DNA of 64,000 nucleotides from Lates calcarifer (Eukaryota; Chordata; Actinopteri; Centropomidae), in the NCBI RefSeq assembly GCF_001640805.2, contig NC_066851.1, forward strand, positions 10,251,550 to 10,315,549, read 5' to 3'. Below the pieces are notes generated by a model, which had not been told where the DNA came from, did not search any database, and saw nothing but the letters and a program-made list of their open reading frames with translations. A program made the translations under genes and the position numbers. Of the stretch, positions 1 to 12,200 are shown piece by piece (positions within the stretch are counted from its first letter, which is position 1; each line of letters starts with the position of its first letter).

Positions 1-21
1 GGTCATTCTCCAGCTACTCAC

Positions 22-3000
22 CCAGACCAAGCGTATTTGGCGAGGCCCATCCATGGAGAGTCTGAGGAGGCTGACGTCTTGGGGACGACTATCACCTCCT
101 TTCCTCCTTCATAGCAAGCCTGAGGTGATGCACCACACAACATTAGGCTCATCAGTCATGCAACAAGAGTAATTACACAGTCACTGGTGTAGAGAGAAAG
201 CTCTGGTCTATCTTAGTGATACAAGTGAGCTACTGTTCTTACCTTACAGGTGTAAATGCGATTATCATACTGAGCAGAATAACGACAGCGATGTTTCGCC
301 TCATGGCACATTCCTTCTCCTAAGTGGTTCATGCTGTTCTTGCAGCCAGAGCTAGAGTAAAAAGTAATAAGTCAGAATGTAAAAATAATTAAAAACAGCA
401 AGAGAATGAAGGCTAGATGATAATGGATAAAAAAGTCTAAAAATCAGGCCAGAAGTACTGACCCACAACTGAGGCACAGGCTGGAGCAGGTGAAGTACTC
501 ATCAGGAAAGAAGCAGCTGTGGGCTACCAGCTCACCTGTGATTTCCCCATTGAAACGCTCACTCAGTGCCTGAGGGAGAGAACCAGCAGATAATGACATA
601 AAACATAGAAAATTAACGTTCAGTCAGTTTTTAATTTACAAGGACAAAAAGTCAGTCTGAAGCAATATGGAGGCCAGTAGACTTTCTACAGTCCTACCTG
701 CAGGGCTTTGAAGATGACAACAGGGGTGCGTGGGGAACGGGTGGCGTTGTTATCCAGGAGTTGCTCCAGTTTATTCTGCAGGCCACGGAAGTCGGTAGGC
801 GGGGTAAGAGTCTGGGTACCCCAGTACTGGACAGAGCTGAAGGCCTCAGGGAAACGGCAAAGCTTCTTGAATCGCTCCAGCAGCAGCCGATCCACTGACT
901 CGGACGACTTATCTAAAACAAGACAAAGATGGGGAGTGTAATACAAATATTCTATTACTATTCTATCAGCGTAGGCCTATTAGAGCATCAGATACAACAC
1001 ATTTGTCAAAATACCGTGTTTCATTGTACCATTTTATATTGAAGAAGTCTCTGTTCTTGAATATCAAAGTATCAAGAATGTTGTATCAGCAGTCACATTA
1101 CAATCATGACAAGACATGCGCAGTCTTTAGTGTTCCTATGTTTTATCACATTTACCACAAATCATCATCTGTGCTTCAGGCCTACATGTTTTTCCTCTAT
1201 CATAAGCAGTTACCAGTTTCCATATATTTTTATATAGTGTGAAAAACAACTTGACTTGAAACTTCCATGGTTGAGGTGATGCACCACAGTGAATATTAGC
1301 CTTTTTTCTGTCAGTTATTTTATTGCTGCATGGCAATGGAGCACAGAGTTCTTGAAGCAGGCTGCATTAAGAGCATTCAGCTCTGACAACAGGACACGCA
1401 GGCATGATGCTCACTATGGGGGATTTACCCAACTGAAGCAAACTGCACGTCTCTGCAAGTTGACTTTCATATCACTGCAAAATGAAGAGAGACCAGTGGC
1501 TGCGTGGAAGCTATAAAAAACGCTTTTAAACTCTTGCTGCAACGCATGCATCGGCTGACAGTAATGTAAAGTATGAGTTGTAGCAGCTGGACTAAAACAT
1601 GCAGAGACTGTTATTGTTGTTTCAAGTGTGTGACTATAATTCTAAGTATGTGTCGTTTTCAACTACACTGACACTGTTTTCGGTTTAGTCCAAGAAGCAG
1701 TGTTTACACATTTCTTAAAAAGTTGGAATTCCAACTGCTGCCTCCTGTGATGGAGAAGAAAGAGAGACAAACACTGCAGGCTAATATTTGCTAAACCTGC
1801 AATTATCAGCTGTGTTTGACCTTTAGTTTACTTTAAAGACACCCTCTCTCATCCCTTATGGTGATGCAGACCTATTTTCATGGTGATACAGTCACAATAA
1901 ACTCTTAAGTAAAATTCTATTTAAAGCGTTGACTTGTTTGAAAAATGTGTAACAGATGAAGTAATTACACTCCACCCACTGCTTGTAGGAGTAATAGAAG
2001 TGTTGAGATGTTTTACCTGAGCCAAGCAACTTGGTGTGAACGGTTTCATGGAAGATGACCACCGCAGGGCCCAGGGTGGACAGTGGGACATCCAGGCCGC
2101 AGCGGGCCGTCGTGGCCTTCAGCTCCTTGGTGAAATGCTTCAAGTAGGCGTCCGAGGCGTCCCCGAGGAACTTGAAGAGGTCATCGTGCAGGCGGTCGGC
2201 ATGGGTGCGGTAAATGATGAGGTCAGAGATGGCGAGCACCTTGAGCAAGAGACGGGTTCTCTGGCCCTGTTTGGAGCTGTTCCCAAGCAGCCCCTCTGTA
2301 TCGATGACCACCACTTTGTGGATGGGGTCGAACGCGGCCCACACGCCTACCGTACACGACTCTTGTGTGGGGGAAGTCTTGAACACTTCTCTCCCCATGA
2401 AGAACGTGTGGTTCAGGGTGTGAGATTTGCCCTCTCCCGTGTTACCGAAGATGGACACCACCTTCAGCAGCTGGTCGGGCTCACAGCTCAGGCTCTTTAT
2501 GAATGAAGCTTCATCTTTTACCTTTAGTAGAACAAGACAGTTTACACGGGAAAATTAGTTACTTAACCTACAAAACACAAAGAGATGAGACATTTTGGTA
2601 TTTAGATTCTGTTCCTATTCAACAACAACTGCCACTTTTGTACAACTCACCTGCATTTCCTCATTCTCATCAACAAGGAGAAAACTGGAAACCTTCTCCA
2701 AGAGTTTCGCTCGCTGAGATTTGATCTCATCTGCTATTTGAACAACGGGCTGTACAGTTGTTTGAACAGAGTTGACCTCTGCAGGTTTAGGTGGTGAAGG
2801 ATAAGATGTGAGCTGGTGTTTCTTCTTGTTGCCTCCACTGTGGGTGCGTTTCTGACAGTCTTGGCACAAGTTAACTTTGCAGTTCTGGCAGCGGACTACA
2901 GATCTATGGCGTTTACCATTGTCTCCATTACCTCCTTTACAGTTGTCACAGTAAGGCACATGCCCTGGACCTATCTGAACCCGCTCATGGTTCTTCAAAC

Positions 3001-3160
3001 GCTCCTGACTGTGCAGCTCGATCTCACAACGAATACACTGAAGGCTTTTGCATTCATCACACTCAAATGCAGCCTCCTCAGAGCCACCACAGGCATAACT
3101 TTCTTGACATATTAGACTAGTATTAACTCCCTTTTCTGAAGATGAGCCATGGCCACTCAT
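22..3160 (-). CDS. zfyve1: zfyve1 (DFCP1), 5' half, runs off the left edge
   Basis: Encodes the FYVE-domain ER/omegasome protein DFCP1, an ATPase that marks autophagosome formation sites. Coding exons on the minus strand: 3160-2651, 2521-2017, 912-698, 569-463, 351-243 and 119-22; all have GT-AG borders and the phases agree. The start MSGHGSSSEKG opens a Cys-rich zinc-binding N-terminus (CQESYACGG, CDECKSLQC, CQNCKVNLC). A P-loop NTPase domain follows, with Walker A GNTGEGKS and the DTEGLLG motif, then the Cys-rich SCFFPDEYFTC and CRYSAQYDNRIYTC segments. About 480 codons are present; the two C-terminal FYVE fingers lie beyond base 1. A TTGTAG acceptor just upstream of the ATG (about 3167) implies a separate non-coding first exon. 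Identification rests on near-continuous similarity to human ZFYVE1. Introns hold nothing I recognise. Confidence 0.95.
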
Positions 3161-4180
3161 CGTTTCCTACAAGTTAAACTTGAATACAGAACAATGCTTA
3201 TTGGAACAGCTTTAGCAACAGCACCAGCTATTTCCAAAAGCAGTTAATGAAAAATGCACAACATATGGTAATACTGGCAACTGAAATGACAAAATACAAC
3301 GACTAGATCAACTTAAAACAGCTGCATGTTAACAGGCCTGGTGATCCACAACTGAGTCTCTAACAATAATATGTACAATTTATCAAAGTAGCTTTTGTGT
3401 CATGGACCTGAAACACTTAAAACAATTTTAATAATGCCATTTAGTGCAACTAACTGTGAGGCAAAGAAGCAGGAACAGCCGTCTCCTTGTGTTACAATAT
3501 CTCTTTACCACTAACAGCTTGTTCGTGCATTAAAGTTAGCAATTAGCTTCAGCATTACATAAATTATATCGAAGGTTAGCGAATAAAACTGGAAAATAAT
3601 ACAGAAAACTGTGCAGATAGCCAGTACCGACGAAGACAATGAACTCTCCCTGAAGAGATGAATGTGCAAATGTTAATGCTAACAACAGGCTAGCTAGCAA
3701 GTTGACCCTTAATAGCTCGCAATAGCAAACTCGGTAAATAATTTGGCATCCAAACAGGAATACTTAGCTTACAGCTAGCAAGTTTCGACGGACGGCTTCA
3801 ACTTTTTCCAAAGAAAGACTTTAATTAGAAAGCCAACAAGCCCTAACAGTTCATAGCCGTCTAAACAAGCAGCTAGCCTCCGGTCTGTCAACTGAGCTGT
3901 AACAACATATCAACAAAAACAACAGCGAGTCGATGTCAAAAGCTCGGACATCCGCGGACTCTTTTGCTTTAAAATGGGAGGTAAACCCGAGCGATTTCGT
4001 TTTTTAAAAAGTCTTTAAAAAGTGTTACTGTATTTGAATCCTTCCGAGCAGTGTCATTGTTTTGTTCTTCAGTCCCCTCCCTAGCAGATTTCTTCTCTAG
4101 CTACGTTATTTTGTTGCCAGGTCAGATCAGCTGATCAGATTATTTTCAGTCACAGGGTCAGGGGAGGGTAAAGCGCGGTT

Positions 4181-4200
4181 GCATGATGGGAAAGGTAGTT
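4181..4200 (-). promoter_or_regulatory. ZNF143/THAP11-type promoter motif upstream of zfyve1
   Basis: The minus strand reads AACTACCTTTCCCATCATGC, a close match to the ZNF143 (Staf/SBS2) promoter motif, whose core is ACTACNNNTCCCANNATGC. It lies about 1 kb upstream of the zfyve1 ATG, in the orientation of the gene. This is a plausible position for the core promoter if a non-coding first exon lies between 3.2 and 4.1 kb. A 12-base palindrome, GATCAGCTGATC, sits about 60 bases downstream on the gene strand. The function is inferred from the motif only. Confidence 0.5.
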
Positions 4201-4204
4201 CTGC

Positions 4205-4843
4205 AAGACAGACCGTCCTGTTTGTAGGCCTGTTCTTTGCAGCTGCAAGCATGTTGTTAAAAAATGTATTATTATATTATATTATATTATATTATATTAC
4301 TGACTGACTGGCTGACTTTAGCTGGCTATAGTCAGTCACAAATTATTTTACCCAGTTTGCATTTTATTTCTTTTTTTATTTCTCTATTTTGTCTGTTTTT
4401 GTACTCTTCTCTGGCATAGAAGCAAATATGACGATATTGTTAATGTAAAACTCAATTACTTCTGAGAAAATTAACAAAATCTAATCATTCTCATGGCTCT
4501 AAGTAGGTTTTTAATGAAAATATCAAACTGTAATACAGTTTCTTTTGTAATCACAATCATCTTGGGCAAACCTTAATTACTGTACTTAAAAATCCATCTT
4601 TGATTATCATTGTACCAAAGAAAATCCCATGTGGGTGGCTGTTTTAAAGGTAATTGTTGGAAACATGCCTCAACTAAGCTCTCAAACAGAGGACAGATTT
4701 AAAAGGCTTTTGTCTTGTAAACTAGCACTTCAAAGTATCAGCAGGTGACCATTTGTTCCAAATGGCACTTTGTGTTTTCCCTCCATTTCCTCAGTGACAG
4801 TATCTTCCACTGCAGGATCTACAGACCGAATGTTTTTAAATTT
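4205..4843. other. zfyve1 to rhov spacer, no gene seen
   Basis: AT-rich spacer between the zfyve1 promoter region and the end of the rhov-like transcript. Apart from the pentamer repeat I see no coding potential, RNA gene or recognisable element. Confidence 0.6.
4268..4299. repeat. (ATTAT)n microsatellite
   Basis: A tandem ATTAT pentamer, directly followed by a short degenerate TGAC repeat. It lies in the zfyve1 to rhov spacer. Confidence 0.9.
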
Positions 4844-4844
4844 G

Positions 4845-4850
4845 TTTATT
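4845..4850 (-). terminator. candidate poly(A) signal of the rhov-like gene
   Basis: AATAAA on the minus strand, about 390 bases downstream of the stop codon. A second AATAAA at 4931-4936 is closer to the stop; either could be used. The CA repeat at 4951-4981 would lie in the 3' UTR. Confidence 0.5.
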
Positions 4851-4948
4851 AAAGCAATTTTCAAAACACTGGTTGAAAAAAAACAACAACACAGAAACTG
4901 GCTATGAAATATGCACTACAACGTAGTGTATTTATTAGAAAACCTTAA

Positions 4949-4950
<2 letters not shown>

Positions 4951-4981
<31 letters not shown>
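4951..4981. repeat. (CA)n microsatellite in the rhov 3' UTR
   Basis: An uninterrupted CA dinucleotide run of about 30 bases, between the rhov-like stop codon and its candidate poly(A) signals. Confidence 0.95.
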
Positions 4982-4982
<1 letters not shown>

Positions 4983-5242
4983 GATATGAACAACAGCAAC
5001 AAACAAAACATGAAACCAAGAACAGTCAAGGAAAAGAGAGCAGAATATGTAACCTTCTAAATACACTGATTATCACATTTCTTACAGGACCTTACACATG
5101 GATGTTAATGCAGGCTTTAAGTCCTTTTCTTTCAGAGCACAATCCACATTTTGCACAGATATTTCAATAGAAATGCATAGTTTGTTATAAAAACAAAGTG
5201 TCCACAAAGCTAAGTACATTCAATCCACTCTTTGATTCTACA

Positions 5243-6089
5243 TCAGATGTATCTGAAGATTTTTCTCCATCCACAATCATAAAAAGTCTTCAAACGTTTA
5301 AGCAGGCTGAGCTTTTTACATTTAGTGCCATTGTGCTTGTGCTTAATGGCAGCAGATATAGCACAGTCAAAAACATCTTTGAGGTTGTGTTGTGTCAGGG
5401 CTGAGCACTCCATGTAGTCATGAGCTCTGATCCTGTTTGCCAGCCTTTTAGCCCGGCTTAAGTGCACAGGTTTGGTGCCCCGCTGGTCCAGATGAATGAG
5501 GACAGTCCACGTTGTGGCGAAGGTCTGACTGAGTTCCGACCAGAAGGATGGGAGAGGCTGGGTTGCCGGCGCGGATCTGTGGGATCCATTTGGAGGTGAT
5601 GTTGTCGAAGGAGACAGGGTTGACCAGGCTGAAGCAGAGGATGAAGACATCCACATGGGCGTAGCACAGAGAGCGGAAATGGCCAAACTCCTCCTGACAG
5701 ATCAAATGATGAGAGATAAGGAGCAAAGGACTAAAACTGGTCTCATATCAGAGGTTATAATGTGGTGTGGAGTATTTACCTGTCCAGCTGTATCTATCAA
5801 CTTGATACGAGTTGGGATGCCATTCACATGAACCAAACCTGGGGGTGAGGTAGAAATAAATATTAATTTTATTGTTGGGTCAAGCGGTTGATGACCTTTA
5901 AACGAAAACAACCTTTTACTCACCGGTAAAAACATCAAATGCTGTTTGCCTGTACTCGCTGTTGTATCCATTGAAGATGTAGCTGATGATCATGCTGGTC
6001 TTCCCCACAGCTCCATCACCAACCAGCATGCAGCTCAGCTCTTCCCTCAGCCTGTTTGGTTTGTCATGTCTCTGACAGGCCTGTGCCAT
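5243..6089 (-). CDS. rhov: RHOV-like atypical Rho GTPase with a one-base frame break
   Basis: A small GTPase of the RHOU/RHOV (Wrch/Chp) branch, which signals to PAK kinases at membranes. Exons: 6089-5924, 5838-5780 and 5693-5243, in the three-exon layout of this branch. The start ATG is fixed by an in-frame TGA four codons upstream. Visible motifs are the P-loop GDGAVGKT, switch II DTAGQ-EEF, the family-typical TQSD in place of NKxD, and ECSALTQ. The last exon is 451 bases, one more than a multiple of three: an extra base at about 5504 shifts the frame after RHNVD. Everything after it reads correctly in the next frame to a stop at 5243. Read literally, the protein stops early near 5450 and lacks the SAL motif and C-terminus. 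The C-terminus (WRKIFRYI) lacks the CFV palmitoylation motif of RHOU and RHOV. RHOV is favoured over RHOU by similarity and by the chac1/dll4 neighbourhood. Confidence 0.85.
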
Positions 6090-9040
6090 CTTTCTTCATA
6101 TCATTGCTCCATAATCCCAGCAGTTTGAAAGTCCACGCGGGAGTGAGGCTTTACTGTAAATGATGTCCTCTCTCCCAGGGGCCCGTTGGTGCCCAAAAAA
6201 AAAGAGGCTGGAGGTCACCTCGATTTGAAAGAACAAAGGCGCCCAATCAGAGGAGAGATCCACCGACACTTTGACTGATTCCCTTTGATGCAGATTTACA
6301 TGGTCACTCCCACCCAGCAGGACCGACCGCTGGTAAAGGCCAGCTGATTTGACCTTAGATAACGTACAGTAGCACCAAGGTATAGGTTTCTAAATAGGTC
6401 AGAAGACCTAACGTCGACAGCTTTTGTTTGTAAATATGTCAGTTTAATTTTATATATTACTTTACTAAATAAAGGTTTATAAATGAACGCTAATAAATGA
6501 GAACTTGATGATGTGAATTTCTCTAATATACGGCGCTATAAACATGTTTTCCTTACGGACAGTCAATATTATTATCGGGATAAGTGGAGCCCGGTTTTAA
6601 AAATCTTGAAGTCGTCGTTGTTCAGAATTGGACTGAATTAATCCAACAATTGAATGTAATACCACCATTGGTCAATAGAGGGAGGTGTTGCTCCAGCATC
6701 CTCTTTGGCATGTTTGTTTTCACCGAGGTAGTGTTTTCAGTTTCTTCTTGTATGCTTCTTTTTTGAAAGTTAAGTATGAAGAGTGAATTACGGTTAAACA
6801 GACACAAAGTTTTCAGATGTATGATGCACAGTGGCTTCAGTATTTTTGTTTTAGTAGAGGGACTGGGATATTTTTTAATGTTTCATGAAAGATCTTTTTT
6901 TTTTTTTCCATTTCATACTTAATAGAATCATTTGTCAGCACAGCTTTCAGGATCCATGCCCCCTAAATTATTTCTCCATCACAGAATTTTTTATTCCTTC
7001 ATACTTGGTTGCCACCTCGTTTTTAAAATCTAAGTAAACTCAGTGTTCTGCAGTTTTTTTCTCCCATGTAAAAGGTCAAAGGGCACAGCTGGGGGGGGCA
7101 TTGTTAGACTGTCACCAGCTGATGTTTACAACAGAAACTTCATGTGCCATGTTTCATCATGTCTTTTTCAGGGTGACTGGGTTCATTAATACACACGCAC
7201 ACACAAATGTTCTCAGTTACAGATTACACTGCAGTACAAACACTACTGCCACCAATAATAATAGCAATAGCAATGACTGGTGTCAAGAAGTGTGCAGGTT
7301 GATGCATGTAGTCATATTTGCTTATGATCAAGCCTTCAGCTCATGATCATACAGTAGTTTTGTGCCTGGCCCCTGCCCTTATGAAATAGGCCTACATTGT
7401 CATGATGGTAAATATAGTGCCATTGTCTCACTGTATTTTGCCTTTGTAAAACTCACCTGCTTTTATTATTTTGAGACATTAAGGAGAAGCTGTTTCATTT
7501 TTTGCTTGAATTCAAGAACTCACAGTCCACATTTTCTGCTCCACAATATCACAGCTGTAGCACCGAAGAATTGTGCAAGCATTGTAAGATGTGGTTTTAG
7601 AGAGCGGGAAACGTTCGGGGGTGAAAATACGGCTTTAAACAAAGTGTTGTTCCTTATCTGTCTGAGCCTGCAGGAAACTCTGTGAGCATTGTGTTGTAAG
7701 GTCTCCGCTTCCTGTTTGCCGTTGTTTCTCACTCACTCGTTCTCTTCTCCCTTTCTCTCCCCCTTTTTCCCACCACCTGCGGTGTGAGTGATAGAGTTTA
7801 TTCCCTATGGTAGGTGGACAACATCTGGTCACCCCCCCCTAACTCCCTCCTAAACACACATCGGGTTGCCAGCTCGGCTCCCATGCTACACCTCTGACAG
7901 CTGTGAGTCACAATGCTGTTCCTTAATCCAAGGTAAATGTCAAACACAGGAAACGGTCTTTAAATATCTCTACATCCAAAGATTCTCTTCCTGTAACGGC
8001 TCCTTTTATCATTGTAGATCAACCAGTAAGCTGCTCTTCAGTGCTACAAATACAATTAGAGGCATTATGCAACTAATTGCAAATGTATTTGCAACGTTGG
8101 CATGTACCTTAACTTGTGCAGCAGGTGTCAGCAGTGAGCTGATGACTTGAACTTTGGCTTAGGGTCTAAAGATAGTCAATTGGTGATGCATATCTGTTAC
8201 TGTAAACATGTTTTGTGTCTGCATTCTCACGCTCTCACTCTCTCTGTGCATGACTAGACATGCAGAAATGTATACTGACATAGATTTATGGAGGTAATCT
8301 GCTTAGTAAGGGTCTCTCAATGTGTGCAGCTTAAGAGAGGCCCTAGTATACACACAGCACACTTAAAACAAAAACATCCCACTCACGTTGACTCCTGCAA
8401 ATTTATGCAAAGATATACTATAAGATGAACTCAAATGCCCTTCATGTCTCCCTGAATTATTGCTCTGGTTGTTAAAAAGTAAATGCAGTAACTGGCTGAA
8501 GTGTCAGTCGCACATCAAATCTGACAACAATAGAAAAATCTGCCAGATAGGTGTTAAAAGATTATTCCCCTCCCTAAGCCAGAGATCAGTATGGCACACT
8601 GTAGACAGGGCACAAAACAAGTGGCTGACACAGGGATGATGTGATAAACAAGCCATTTGCATAACATTTCCTGCATAATGTCCCCTTAAGTAGATACTGC
8701 CTGGGCCCTTAAGTGGTGAGGATTAGGGCAGGGTGGATGCTTCCATCACACTGAGACCCCACATAATGGAAACGCTTTCCCTCTCCTTCTTTAGTTCCTA
8801 GGTTGAACTTGAGGGTCATGGCTGGGGCACAATGACACTTGCTTTACATATATTCATTATAATATCTTTGACACTGTTTGCAGCCCCGTGTCAAAGGTTC
8901 TGACCTGCTTGCTTGAATTTGACACAACATACAGACTGTGGTGGATCAACTTTAAGCCTTGTGGTCATTGTAGTCATGTTTTGCTGTTACTGCCCCTGGG
9001 GTCACAGAGTTAAGTTTTTAAGCACTTTTTTTTCTTGCAG
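6090..9040. other. rhov upstream region, no gene seen
   Basis: Non-coding DNA upstream of the rhov-like gene. The first 300 bases presumably hold its promoter and 5' UTR, but I see no clear TATA box. Open frames here are short, overlap on both strands and have no family resemblance. A short T-run lies near 6895-6910. Confidence 0.5.
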
Positions 9041-9044
9041 TACA

Positions 9045-9262
9045 GGTACACAGCATGCTATCACTATGGGTCTACAGCCATGCTAACAGCTCTGAGGCTA
9101 TAGTAGTGGTTGTAGAAAAACTGACCAACAAAAACATCCAACAACTGATAACAACTGCTACTTGTGGTGCTGCTAGAGGAAAAGTCAGGGGATTACCCTC
9201 TGAGGAACGCGAATGTCTGTAAAAGATTCCATGGCAATCTATTCAGTCGCTGTTGAACGAAT
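9045..9262 (+). mobile_element. degraded dispersed fish repeat (MITE-like)
   Basis: The stretch around 9172-9262 (GAGGAAAAGTCAGGGGAT, then GAATGTCTGTAAAA and TTCCATGGCAATC) matches from memory a high-copy repeat seen in many percomorph genomes. The preceding bases with CATGCTAACAGCTCTG fit the same family. It is diverged and has no coding capacity. The boundaries are approximate. Confidence 0.55.
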
Positions 9263-9269
9263 TCAGGCT

Positions 9270-12200
9270 GGGGCTAAATTCATGCTTGCCCTCATATTAG
9301 CTATGTTATCTAGAGCTCTGGTTTGGGTTTTTGGGGGTTTTGCTGTGATAGAGTCATACCACCATGTGCAGTACAGTTTATCAGCAACGGGATACAGCCC
9401 CCTTCCCAGGTCAACTCGAATTCTAGCACCTTATGGTCAGTGCACAAAGTGATTCATGGGAATTCAGACCTCTGTGAATCTCCCCCACCTCTGCCCTACC
9501 TCCTACTCGACCCCTGTTGTTCACATTCTTGACTTGCAGCCAACAGTTATTGCAGGAAAGCATAAACTCCTGACTGTGAATACATGGTAATCGTGTGAAT
9601 CAGGATATACTTCCTTGCCCTTTTTTTTGTTGTTGGATCAGTGCATTTGCAGTTAATCTGAATTAATTTCGTAACCAGTATTGTATCATTTGGATCTGAA
9701 CCAGCTTAGAGTAAATCAGTCTGTCCCAGTTTTTAAGTAAAGCCTGAGTGTTTTTGGGCTTTTGTTGGCCAGCAAGCATCCCTGTCAATTTAGTTACTAC
9801 TGCTCCATTAAACCCTGGCAGGGGTCCAGGAGCAGTGGACTAATCCCCCAGTACCCTCCAGTGAGCTTCACAGGGGGTCAGTCCTCTGTCTTTCATGGGA
9901 TACACAGCAGCTTTGCTCCAGAACTGTCTGACAAGAATCCTTCAGATGATCTGCTTAATGATGATGAGAACATGCATTTGAATTTATAAATGATTTGATT
10001 TAACACACATTTAAAGGCCTTTTAACACATTTTCTCAATCAGCTTCTTTCTTGGTGTTTTCTTTTTCTTTCTTTTTTTTTTTTGGTTATTTCATATGGAA
10101 GTTTTCTGTATTCTGTTTTATCTATGGTCCTCTCACTGGGTTGGAAATGGTGGCACTAATTTGGAAAAGGTGATGTCATGCATTTCTGTGCACCAATCAG
10201 AATTTAGCTGTCTTAAAATTAACATGTGATGAAAAATGCGACAAATGTTGTAGGGTTGTTTTGCGTATCAGAGATTCAGTTAATAGTGGTATAGAATGAA
10301 TGAGGTGAAGCAAAATGGTAATTCAGGTGGATTACATCAGGCTAACGCTAAATAAGATCCTGCTTTGGTCTTTAGACCAGGGGGGGTGTGCCATGAGCCT
10401 TTAGTTAAACCCCCAAACCCACAATGGACCAATGGAGGATCTTACAGTTCTGGGTCAAAGTTAGTAGAACAGAAGATGACATTTGAGCAATGGTGCAGCA
10501 GAAGCATCAGACTGGTAATCACAGCTCAGTGCAGCTAAAGTTGAATGTAAGATGTTACTGTACAAACAAGTAAAATTAAAAACATTTACAAAACAAAAGT
10601 TATTTATTACAGCTGTTTAATGTTAGCTGGGTTAGATGCAGAGTCAGTGTTAGCTGTGCAATGGCAGTAAGCTGACGTTAGCTTAGCCTGCCAGCATGGG
10701 GTGTGTGAGAGAGTGAGAGGTAAAACAGTTGATGATACTGTACAGACAGTAAATATCATGTAGGTGCTGGGCTTTTTTTCTGTTTCATTGTTCACATCCT
10801 TATTGTGGCTTGTTTGAATAGTCTCCGTCAGATGGGCATACTTGGCTGGCAATGAAACATTTGGATGAGGTAACCAAGCAAGAGCTGCTAGACGAAGCCA
10901 ACACAATAAGGTCTTCACTGCAGTCCCCAGACTTCATAAAGACACTCTGAGTCATTATTGCCCCTGGCCCTGGGCACTGCACCAGAGTTATTACAGTTTA
11001 CATTTCGTGCTTAATCTTTGCTCTCAGTTCAGTTTAGTCTCAGGCAGTTTCCAGAATGGGTTTGCATTTTCCAGTTTAGTTTTTATTGTTTAAAATGTTT
11101 ACTTTTAGTTTAGTACTTTTTCACAAATAATGGATGTATGGATGTTAAAACCCCTGTCCTGATTAGCTAATTAGCAGAAGTAGAATGCAGGTCAATATAA
11201 TAAAGCAATTATATTGTGAATTTACTCATTTAATACCATATCACTTGGTCCCAGGCCTGTATGCATGTGTAAGTGCATGCCTGTGATAATCCTCAAGTTG
11301 TCTGTGGAGCTCACTGTCAGCTGTGTATATCGAAAGTAGGACATCATGAACTCAGACACCTTTTGTCATAATGACCTTCATATATAGCCGATGACAGTGT
11401 GAGTCAGGAATGTTGTACTGTCATTCCACACCTAAATTTATGTAGCAGGAACTTTCCCAAGTTAGTCAAGTGTCATGGCTCAAATTTTGTTGTGACTGAG
11501 ATTATAATCAAGAGTATGATTATAGTTTATATTAAAGACTGTTGAACATGAAAGACACAAGACATGACAAGAACTGAAGAATTTTTAATAATTCCACAAA
11601 CAAATAAAAACATCAGTAACTCAACGTCTGAATGTTTGATCCAATGCATTACAGGGAACTGATAACAATATCAACAGGGATCTCACCCTTTGGCCTTTGA
11701 AGCATCTGTGTTTTCTTCTTATTTTAGTTTCAATTGGCTCCACATCAATCCTCACAGCAGCATATGTTCTTGCAGAGCACGATTAGAATCTATTTAAACA
11801 GGAAGCTCCGCAGCAATTGGCTGATTAACATGAGAACATGATCTTTTCAAAGGGATAAAACTTTCCAAACAAACACAAAGCATCATTACTTGCCATTACA
11901 CACTTAGGAAACATTTGACTCACACTGGAAATGAAACATAAAAAAAAGTGTTACGTGGAGCTTGTTTATGTTGGTCAACATCTTAGAGATAGGAACGCCC
12001 ACACGGTCATGTTGATGAGATCGACTTTTGTATTAAAAAAGAGCCTTTTCAAGATTTAACAAGAAGTTCCAGGGAAAGGGAGTAAATGAGAGAACAAATG
12101 ACGCATGTACACACCTCTTTGTATAACTATCATGAATTAACCTTCTAATCCTACAATGTGCTGAGGTGGGGTTATAATCATACCTTTGGGAAGATACTAT

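Noticed and set aside
2036..2506. A 156-codon plus-strand frame.
   Set aside because: Antisense shadow of the zfyve1 P-loop exon.
7362..7832. Several 60-110 codon frames on both strands.
   Set aside because: Overlapping, low similarity to anything, no splice context.
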